NCBI GenBank assembly: GCA_019752915.1
Contig: JAIELO010000276.1
Span: forward strand, 1 to 6,466
Origin: Burkholderiaceae bacterium
GTDB taxonomy: Bacteria > Pseudomonadota > Gammaproteobacteria > Burkholderiales > Burkholderiaceae_D
Length of the DNA stretch: 6,466 nt
Direction of reading: 5' to 3'
Shown: positions 1 through 5,386 of the stretch, piece after piece
Layout: the number at the start of each line of letters is the position of its first letter
Numbering within the stretch: the stretch's first letter is position 1
Made by a program: the position numbers and the translations under genes
The notes under the pieces: model-generated
What the model saw: only the letters and a program-made list of their open reading frames with translations
What the model was told of the DNA's origin: nothing
Databases searched by the model: none

Positions 1-274
1 ATCGTCCATCACACGCTGGCGTGCGCGCTCGATCGTGCTGAAAACCGTGCAGTCCGACCTGAGCGGAATCGGCGCACTTCAAAGCGCACCTTATTCCATC
101 AGGCCTTCTGCGAACCACCCCGGCACCGGATGATTCCAGCTCGCTGACCGTTTCCAACTCGAGAGCGCTGCGACATGCATCGCGCGCGATCACGACATGC
201 TGTTTTCAAATTCGTCGCGATTATGAGACAGAGCGCCGCGAATGGCAAGCACATTACCGTCACGCGGCAGGCGC
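1..274. other. No recognisable gene; possible 3' tail of a plus-strand ORF
   Basis: This stretch lies beyond the terminator that ends the nrdAB operon. I recognise no protein, tRNA or rRNA in it. One plus-strand frame is open from base 2 to a TGA at 131-133 (43 codons). Its first 30 or so codons are fairly GC-rich at the third position, so it could be the C-terminal tail of a convergent gene entering from the left, but the translation resembles nothing I know. A short ORF starting at 175 overlaps the terminator and the nrdB 3' end and looks spurious. A small direct repeat, GCGCAC, occurs at 73-78 and 85-90. The extent of any real gene cannot be judged without the neighbouring sequence. Confidence 0.3.
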
Positions 275-307
275 AAAAAAAAACGGATCCCGCAGGATCC
301 GTTTTTT
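275..307 (-). terminator. Intrinsic terminator of the nrdAB operon (symmetric)
   Basis: The arms at 278-290 and 295-307 are perfectly complementary over 13 base pairs, with a CGCA loop on the plus strand at 291-294. The core of the stem is CGGATCC/GGATCCG. In the direction of nrdB transcription the hairpin is followed by a run of nine T (plus-strand A at 275-283), the classical Rho-independent form. It begins about 20 bases after the nrdB stop codon. The plus strand also ends in six T (302-307), so the element could stop a convergent transcript arriving from the left, although part of each T-run is inside the stem. Confidence 0.92.
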
Positions 308-328
308 GCTGGCCAGCTGGCCGGGTGT

Positions 329-1444
329 TTAATCCCAGTTCAGCGCACCACCGGTCTGGTATTCGGTGACGCGGGTCTCGAAGAAGTTACGCTCTTTTTT
401 CAGATCGATCATCTCGCTCATCCATGGGAATGGATTGTCTTCCTGATCGAACAGGGTTTCCAGTCCGATCTGGGTAGCGCGACGGTTGGCGATGAAACGC
501 AGATAGCCTTTGAACATGGTGGCGTTCAGACCCAGCACGCCACGTGGCATGGTGTCTTCGGCGTAAGCGTATTCCAGATCCACGGCGCGCATGAACAGCT
601 GCTTGATTTCTTCCTTGAAGGCGGGCGTCCACAGCAGCGGATTTTCCATCTTGATGGTGTTAATCAGGTCGATGCCGAAGTTGCAGTGCATCGATTCGTC
701 ACGCAGGATGTACTGATACTGCTCTGCAGCACCCATCATCTTGTTCTGACGACCCAGCGCCAGAATCTGGGTGAAGCCGACGTAGAAGAACAGACCTTCC
801 ATCAGGCAGGCGAACACGATCAGCGACTTCAGTAAAGTCTGATCGCTTTCCACGGTGCCGGTGGTGAAGCCCGGATCGGTCAGGGTGTTGATGAACGGGA
901 TCAGGAACTCGTCCTTGTCACGGATCGATTTGACTTCGTTATAGGCGTTGAAGATCTCGCCCTCGTCCAGACCCAGCGACTCGACGATGTACTGGTAGGC
1001 GTGGGTGTGGATCGCTTCTTCGAAGGCCTGACGCAGCAGGTACTGACGGCATTCCGGTGCCGTGATGTGGCGATAGGTGCCCAGTACGATGTTGTTGGCG
1101 GCCAGCGAATCGGCGGTCACGAAGAAGCCCAGATTGCGCTTCACCAGACGGCGTTCGTCTTCGGTCAGGCCGTTCGGGTTCTTCCACAGCTCGATATCGC
1201 GCTGCATATTCACTTCCTGCGGCATCCAGTGGTTGGCGCAGCCGGCCAGGTATTTATCCCAGGCCCATTTGTATTTGAAAGGTACCAGCTGGTTAACGTC
1301 GGTTTTACCGTTGATGATACGTTTGTCGTCAGCGTTGACGCGCAGTGCAACCTGTTCGGCGCTCGCTTCGCCCGATTCCAGCGCAACTGGATTGATAGCT
1401 TGTGGTGCGGCCGTAACGGCCTCTTCGTCCCAGGACAGCGACAT
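329..1444 (-). CDS. nrdB: Ribonucleoside-diphosphate reductase, beta (radical-generating) subunit
   Basis: This is the 371-residue small subunit (R2) of class Ia ribonucleotide reductase. It houses the metal centre and tyrosyl radical used by NrdA to reduce ribonucleoside diphosphates in the cytoplasm. By alignment from memory to E. coli R2, the metal ligands are D112, E143 and H146 (within EEAIHTHAY), E216 (in [11 protein letters not shown]), and E250 and H253 (in [10 protein letters not shown]). The radical tyrosine is Y150. All are present, so the protein looks functional. The C-terminus GGALNWD fits the flexible tail that docks on the large subunit. The ATG is preceded by AGAGGA with about 7 bases of spacing, a good ribosome-binding site. 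The gene lies 85 bases downstream of nrdA on the same strand and ends just before a strong terminator, so it is the last gene of the operon. Overall it resembles the Pseudomonas-type NrdB. No adjacent ferredoxin gene for cofactor maintenance is visible. Confidence 0.97.
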   Translation of the reverse strand: MSLSWDEEAVTAAPQAINPVALESGEASAEQVALRVNADDKRIINGKTDVNQLVPFKYKWAWDKYLAGCANHWMPQEVNMQRDIELWKNPNGLTEDERRLVKRNLGFFVTADSLAANNIVLGTYRHITAPECRQYLLRQAFEEAIHTHAYQYIVESLGLDEGEIFNAYNEVKSIRDKDEFLIPFINTLTDPGFTTGTVESDQTLLKSLIVFACLMEGLFFYVGFTQILALGRQNKMMGAAEQYQYILRDESMHCNFGIDLINTIKMENPLLWTPAFKEEIKQLFMRAVDLEYAYAEDTMPRGVLGLNATMFKGYLRFIANRRATQIGLETLFDQEDNPFPWMSEMIDLKKERNFFETRVTEYQTGGALNWD

Positions 1445-1485
1445 AATGATTTCCTCTGAATTCAGTAGTAGATTGTTGGGTCTTT

Positions 1486-1510
1486 AAAAGGGCCGGCTCG
1501 CTGCCGGCCC
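1486..1510 (-). terminator. GC hairpin with short U-tract between nrdA and nrdB (possible partial terminator or mRNA-processing stem)
   Basis: GGGCCGGC at 1490-1497 pairs perfectly with GCCGGCCC at 1503-1510 around a 5-base loop, giving an all-GC stem of 8 base pairs. On the transcribed (minus) strand the stem is followed by TTTT (1486-1489) and then AAAGA, so the U-tract is much shorter than that of the terminator after nrdB. It sits 19 bases after the nrdA stop and about 40 bases before the nrdB start. Full termination here would leave nrdB without a visible promoter, so a leaky terminator or a stabilising 3' stem for nrdA mRNA is more likely. The function is inferred. Confidence 0.55.
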
Positions 1511-1529
1511 CCGGTGAATTACTGACAGC

Positions 1530-4454
1530 TTATTGGCAAGCTTCGCATTCCTCGAAACCGTCGTCACCCGGACGCAGGTAGCAGGCAGCACCGTCGGCTT
1601 CCACCGCCGCTACCGGCGCTGGCGCCGCCGCAGCAGCGGCCGCCATGGCACTGGCCGACATCCCGCCGTCCACTGCCACCGCATTCAGCGCGCCGGTCTT
1701 GGAGGTCGATTTCTCCATGTGGGTCGCTGCAATGGTACGCAGGTAGTAGGTGGTTTTCAGGCCACGCAGCCATGCCAGTTTGTAGGTCTCGTCGAGCTTC
1801 TTACCGGACGCACCCGCCATATAGATGTTCAGCGATTGCGCCTGATCGATCCATTTCTGACGACGCGAAGCCGCTTCCACCAGCCAGGTTGGCGAGACTT
1901 CGAAGGCAGTTGCATAAATGTCACGCAGATCCTGTGGAATGCGATCGATCTTGGCCAGCGAGCCGTCGAAGTACTTCAGGTCGGAGATCATCACTTCATC
2001 CCACAGATCGCGTGCCTTCAGGTCACGTACCAGATAGGCATTGATCTCGGTGAACTCGCCCGACAGGTTGGACTTCACGTACAGATTCTGGAAGGTCGGC
2101 TCGATACAGGCCGACACACCGATAATATTCGAAATGGTGGCGGTCGGTGCGATCGCTACGCAGTTCGAGTTACGCATACCGAACTTCTGGATGCGTTCAC
2201 GTACCGGGGTCCAGTCCATGCTCGACGACAGATCCTGCTCCAGATAACCGCCGCGCTCTTCGGCCAGCAGCTTCACGGAATCCTGTGGCAGGATGCCGCG
2301 ATCCCACAGCGAACCTTTGTACGACTGGTAGTGACCGCGCTCTTCGGCCAGTTCGGTCGACGCCAGGTAGGCGTAGTAGCACACCGCTTCCATCGAGGTA
2401 TCGGCAAACGCGACGGCCGCGTTGGACGAGTAAGGAATGCGCATCATGTGCAGGCAGTCCTGGAAGCCCATCACGCCCAGACCGACCGGACGGTGACGCA
2501 TATTCGCGTTACGGGCTTTCTCGACGGCGTAGTAATTGATGTCAATCACATTGTCCAGCATGCGCATAGCGGTGCGGACGGTCTTCTGCAGCTTGACGTG
2601 ATCGAGCTTGCCTTCTTTCATGTGCGCCGGCATGTTCACCGAACCCAGATTGCAGACGGCGATTTCGTCGGCATTGGTGTTCAGGGTGATCTCGGTGCAC
2701 AGGTTGGAGCTGTGCACCATGCCCACGTGCTGCTGTGGCGAACGGATGTTGCATGGGTCTTTGAAGGTGATCCATGGGTGGCCGGTTTCGAACAGCATCG
2801 ACAGCATCTTGCGCCACAGGTCGAGCGCCGCGACTTTCTTGGAAACGCGGATTTCGCCGGCAGCGGCCTTGGCTTCGTACGCCAGATAGGCGGTTTCGAA
2901 GGCTTTGCCGACCAGATCGTGCAGGTCCGGGGTGTCGGATGGCGAGAACAGGGTCCAGTCGCCTTTTTCCATCACACGCTTCATGAACAGGTCAGGAATC
3001 CAGTTGGCGGTGTTCATGTCGTGGGTACGACGACGGTCGTCACCGGTGTTTTTGCGCAGGTCGAGGAATTCCTCGATGTCCATGTGCCAGGTTTCCAGAT
3101 AGGCGCACACCGCGCCTTTACGCTTGCCGCCCTGATTCACGGCGACCGCGGTATCGTTGACCACTTTCAGGAACGGCACCACGCCTTGCGATTTGCCGTT
3201 GGTGCCCTTGATGTGGGCGCCCAGTGCACGCACCGGCGTCCAGTCATTGCCCAGACCACCGGCGAATTTGGCCAGCAGCGCATTTTCCTTGATGGCGTCG
3301 TAGATGCCTTCCAGATCGTCGGAGACGGTGGTCAGGTAGCACGACGACAGCTGCGAACGCAGGGTGCCCGAGTTGAACAGGGTCGGGGTGGACGACATGA
3401 AGTCGAAGCTCGACAGCAGGTTGTAGAACTCGATGGCGCGCGCTTCGCGGTCGGTTTCGTTCAGGGCCAGGCCCATGGCGACACGCATATAGAAAGCCTG
3501 CGGCATTTCGATGCGCACTTCACGTACGTGCAGGAAGTAGCGGTCATACAGGGTTTGCAGGCCGATGTAACCGAACTGCAGGTCGCGGTCGGCTACCAGT
3601 GCCTTGGCCAGACGGGCCAGATCGAACTCGCCCAGTTTGGTGTCCAGCAGTTCGGCTTCGATACCTTTGGCGATGTATTGCGGGAAGTAGGTCAGGTATT
3701 CGGCGGCAGCTGCAGCTTGTGGCACTTCCTTGCCGAATACTTCCTTACGGATGGTGTGCAGCAGGATGCGGGCCGTCACTTGCGTATAGGCCGGATCTTT
3801 TTCCATCAGGGCGCGGGCCGCCAGAATCGCCGACTTGTGCAGTTCTTCGACTGGCACGCCGTCGTACAGATTCTTCATGGTCTCGGCCAGAATCGCGTCG
3901 GCATCGACGTGCTTTTCCAGACCGGCGCAGGCCGCATTGATCAGGCTCGACACACGGTTCAGGTCCAGCAGCTTGCGCTCGCCGTTTTCCAGCACGTGGA
4001 TCTGCGGTGCTGCGATGCTGCTGGTGCCGGCTGCTTCTTTGGCGGCACGACGCTCTTCCATCTGCTTGGCGCGGTACAGCACATAGGCACGTGCCACGTC
4101 ATGTTCGCCCGAGCGCATCAGCGCCAGTTCGACCTGATCCTGCACATCTTCGATGTGGAAGGTGCCGCCCGAAGGCTGGCGACGCACCAGCGCCGACACC
4201 ACGTTGGCGGTCAGCTCTTCTACCAGTTCGCGGATACGCGCCGACGCAGCACCCTGTCCGCCGTTCACGGCGAGGAAAGCTTTGGTCATCGCCACGGCGA
4301 TCTTCGACGGTTCAAACGCGACGACTGCGCCGTTACGGCGGATGATGCGGTAGTCACCGAGATCGCTGGCGGCCGTGACCGGGCTGCTGGCGGAACTCGC
4401 AGCCACTGCTGGTACCAGTGCTGGATTGATGGTGATGTCTTGAGTAGATTGCAT
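1530..4454 (-). CDS. nrdA: Ribonucleoside-diphosphate reductase, alpha (catalytic) subunit with two ATP-cone regions
   Basis: This is the 974-residue large subunit (R1) of class Ia ribonucleotide reductase, which reduces ribonucleoside diphosphates to deoxy forms together with NrdB. An Ala/Ser-rich N-terminal tail (1-33) is followed by an ATP-cone activity domain (about 35-135). A second, more divergent cone-like segment follows (about 151-240), then the ten-stranded barrel. Expected catalytic residues are present: redox pair C372 (SSCYL) and C601 (VCNLGSVNM), active-site N584, C586 and E588 (SNLCTEI), and radical-relay Y903-Y904. The C-terminal shuttle cysteines are C970 and C973 (ECEAC), carried on an Ala-rich linker (about 935-950). 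The start is well fixed: an in-frame TAA lies directly before the ATG, and GGGGAG sits about 7 bases upstream. The layout resembles the Pseudomonas-type enzyme, which is longer than the single-cone E. coli protein (about 760 residues). No Leu TTA, Leu CTA or Ser TCA codon is used, consistent with biased, highly expressed coding. nrdB follows after 85 bases. Confidence 0.97.
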   Translation of the reverse strand: MQSTQDITINPALVPAVAASSASSPVTAASDLGDYRIIRRNGAVVAFEPSKIAVAMTKAFLAVNGGQGAASARIRELVEELTANVVSALVRRQPSGGTFHIEDVQDQVELALMRSGEHDVARAYVLYRAKQMEERRAAKEAAGTSSIAAPQIHVLENGERKLLDLNRVSSLINAACAGLEKHVDADAILAETMKNLYDGVPVEELHKSAILAARALMEKDPAYTQVTARILLHTIRKEVFGKEVPQAAAAAEYLTYFPQYIAKGIEAELLDTKLGEFDLARLAKALVADRDLQFGYIGLQTLYDRYFLHVREVRIEMPQAFYMRVAMGLALNETDREARAIEFYNLLSSFDFMSSTPTLFNSGTLRSQLSSCYLTTVSDDLEGIYDAIKENALLAKFAGGLGNDWTPVRALGAHIKGTNGKSQGVVPFLKVVNDTAVAVNQGGKRKGAVCAYLETWHMDIEEFLDLRKNTGDDRRRTHDMNTANWIPDLFMKRVMEKGDWTLFSPSDTPDLHDLVGKAFETAYLAYEAKAAAGEIRVSKKVAALDLWRKMLSMLFETGHPWITFKDPCNIRSPQQHVGMVHSSNLCTEITLNTNADEIAVCNLGSVNMPAHMKEGKLDHVKLQKTVRTAMRMLDNVIDINYYAVEKARNANMRHRPVGLGVMGFQDCLHMMRIPYSSNAAVAFADTSMEAVCYYAYLASTELAEERGHYQSYKGSLWDRGILPQDSVKLLAEERGGYLEQDLSSSMDWTPVRERIQKFGMRNSNCVAIAPTATISNIIGVSACIEPTFQNLYVKSNLSGEFTEINAYLVRDLKARDLWDEVMISDLKYFDGSLAKIDRIPQDLRDIYATAFEVSPTWLVEAASRRQKWIDQAQSLNIYMAGASGKKLDETYKLAWLRGLKTTYYLRTIAATHMEKSTSKTGALNAVAVDGGMSASAMAAAAAAAPAPVAAVEADGAACYLRPGDDGFEECEACQ

Positions 4455-4644
4455 TTAAGCTCCCCGAAAACAGCGTGCAGTCAGTGCTGCGCGACGTAAT
4501 GTTGTATAAAAAAGGCCGAAATACTGCGCCCAACCAAGCTTGCTGGCTGACTTACCGGCTGACTAAGTTGGAATGTAACTTGCAATAAAAAGGATCATGG
4601 ACTGGTCTCAAGCAATTACAAATAGTTTAAGAACCAGTACCTTG
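4455..4644 (-). promoter_or_regulatory. Long 5' leader of nrdA
   Basis: If transcription starts about 7 bases past the -10 box at 4651-4656, the nrdA transcript has a leader of roughly 190 bases, long for a simple ribosome-binding region. It contains a directly repeated GGCTGACT (plus-strand 4545-4552 and 4557-4564, exactly 12 bases apart). It also contains a possible 11-codon minus-strand reading frame (4563-4598, MILFIASYIPT) with only a weak upstream GAG as ribosome-binding site. The nrdA ribosome-binding site GGGGAG is at about 4460-4465. I recognise no known riboswitch. A second, nearer promoter is possible, but the candidates I checked match poorly. The leader's extent is inferred from the predicted promoter. 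Confidence 0.4.
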
Positions 4645-4648
4645 GGAA

Positions 4649-4664
4649 CTACTATATCTAGTGA
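4649..4664 (-). promoter_or_regulatory. NrdR-box-like palindrome 1, overlapping the nrdA -10 region
   Basis: The plus strand reads CTACTATATCTAGTGA. Against the NrdR box consensus as I recall it (acaCwAtATaTwGtgt), about 12 of 16 positions agree, including the CTATAT core and the TAGTG arm. ACTA and TAGT form an inverted repeat around its centre. It covers the predicted -10 hexamer of the nrdA promoter, so bound NrdR would block RNA polymerase. NrdR is the ATP/dATP-sensing repressor of RNR operons; its gene is not in this window. Confidence 0.7.
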
Positions 4665-4678
4665 TGGACTTGAATCAA
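4651..4678 (-). promoter_or_regulatory. Predicted sigma70-type promoter of nrdAB
   Basis: On the minus strand a -35-like TTGATT (4673-4678) is separated by 16 bases from a -10-like TATAGT (4651-4656). The -10 matches the consensus at 5 of 6 positions and the -35 at 4 of 6. The start of transcription would lie near 4643-4645. The close overlap with two NrdR-box-like elements supports this as the operon promoter. It is about 200 bases upstream of the nrdA ATG, just beyond the 3' end of ampD. Confidence 0.6.
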
Positions 4679-4679
4679 C

Positions 4680-4695
4680 ACACTGATTGTAGTGA
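4680..4695 (-). promoter_or_regulatory. NrdR-box-like palindrome 2, just upstream of the nrdA -35
   Basis: The plus strand reads ACACTGATTGTAGTGA. Its outer arms ACACT and TAGTG match the NrdR consensus well, while the AT-rich core is weaker, giving about 11 of 16 positions. It begins exactly 31 bases from the start of the first box, three helical turns, which is the characteristic spacing of paired NrdR sites. In the minus orientation both boxes begin TCACTA. The site abuts the predicted -35 hexamer. The spacing is the strongest support, since this box alone would be marginal. Confidence 0.6.
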
Positions 4696-4720
4696 TCGAG
4701 AGGGGCTAAGACAAGTAGAA

Positions 4721-4744
4721 ATTTTGCTGTAAACGGCAATTTTT
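4721..4744 (-). terminator. Weak hairpin after ampD, possible terminator
   Basis: TTGCTG (4724-4729) and CGGCAA (4734-4739) pair with one mismatch around a TAAA loop. The stem is embedded in A/T runs that begin immediately past the ampD stop codon. On the minus strand it is followed by AATTTCT rather than a clean T-run. It may weakly separate ampD transcripts from nrdA, but the stem is short and AT-rich, so some read-through into nrdAB is plausible. Confidence 0.3.
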
Positions 4745-5386
4745 CTATTGACTTTGCGGGAGGCCTTTTGCGAAGCGCAGTTCCCCGCGAGCACCCACTA
4801 ACGCGCTGACTGGCGAACCCGTCTGCAGGCATGTTTCACGCCGGATTTCGCGCCAGATTTGCTGGTACTGTGACCAATCAAACAACACTCCGGGGTCGGT
4901 TTTCCGGCCCGGCGCAATGTGTTCATGACCTTGCACATCCTGCAAGGGATAGTGCTGCTGCAGCGCCAGCGTCAGCGTGGCCAGCGACTGGTATTGAGCC
5001 GGCTCGAACGGCGTACTGTCGGTGCCTTCTAGCTCGATCCCGATCGAAAAATCGTTACACTTTTCGCGCCCCTGAAATGCCGAGCGCCCCGCGTGCCAGG
5101 CCCGCGCGTTAGCAGAAACATACTGCAGCACGCGGCCGTCGCGGCGGATAAAAAAGTGGCTCGACACTTTCACCCCGCGCAGTCCGGCGAACGAGGGGTC
5201 AGCATTATAATCGAGACGGGCGGTAAACAGGTCGGAGACGTGCGGACCGCCAAACTGGCCGGCCGGCAGCGAGATATTGTGGATCACCAGCAGCGTGATA
5301 TCGGCCGGATCGGGACGTTCGTCATAGTGCGGACTGTCGTAGCGCTGCGCCGCCAACCACCAGCCATCCTGAAAGTCCGCGCTCAT
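4745..5386 (-). CDS. ampD: 1,6-anhydro-N-acetylmuramyl-L-alanine amidase AmpD
   Basis: This 213-residue protein is an amidase_2-family zinc enzyme. It cleaves the lactyl-L-alanine bond of 1,6-anhydro-muropeptides in the cytoplasm during peptidoglycan recycling. In many Gram-negatives its loss derepresses AmpR-controlled beta-lactamase. Zinc ligands by comparison with E. coli AmpD are H36 (VIHNISLP), H154 (GHEHIAPG) and D164 (RKTDPG). The catalytic residues E118 (SIGIELEG) and K162 are also present. FGGPHV and SSHFFIRRDG are further family motifs. No signal peptide is visible, as expected for the cytoplasmic enzyme. The core ends near residue 183; the last 30 residues (about 4748-4837) extend beyond the E. 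coli protein's length and have no recognised motif. The start overlaps the stop of the upstream activator gene as ATGA, and AGGAG lies 8 bases before the ATG, so translation is probably coupled to that gene. Confidence 0.95.
   Translation of the reverse strand: MSADFQDGWWLAAQRYDSPHYDERPDPADITLLVIHNISLPAGQFGGPHVSDLFTARLDYNADPSFAGLRGVKVSSHFFIRRDGRVLQYVSANARAWHAGRSAFQGREKCNDFSIGIELEGTDSTPFEPAQYQSLATLTLALQQHYPLQDVQGHEHIAPGRKTDPGVLFDWSQYQQIWREIRRETCLQTGSPVSALVGARGELRFAKGLPQSQ

Noticed and set aside
311..322. Perfect 12-base palindrome GGCCAGCTGGCC just after the nrdB stop
   Set aside because: It has no loop, so it makes a poor RNA hairpin, and it lies beside a much better terminator. A chance GC palindrome is the simplest reading.
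175..369. 64-codon plus-strand ORF near the left edge
   Set aside because: It runs through the terminator and into the nrdB 3' end, lacks a convincing ribosome-binding site and has no familiar motif.
1533..4499. 988-codon plus-strand ORF across nrdA
   Set aside because: It is in exact antisense codon register with nrdA, which carries all the RNR catalytic motifs. The antisense product shows no motif and is explained by codon bias.
4501..4509. DnaA-box-like TTATACAAC on the minus strand upstream of nrdA
   Set aside because: Only 7 of 9 positions match TTATNCACA and the last two are wrong. A single weak site does not support DnaA control.
4575..4612. Second nrdA promoter candidate with TTGAGA as -35
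   Set aside because: No acceptable -10 hexamer lies 16-18 bases downstream; the best options are TTATTG or TATTGC.
4608..4832. 74-codon minus-strand ORF over the ampD 3' end and the nrdA promoter
   Set aside because: It overlaps the ampD C-terminus in another frame and runs through the promoter and NrdR-like boxes. It has no recognisable family motif.
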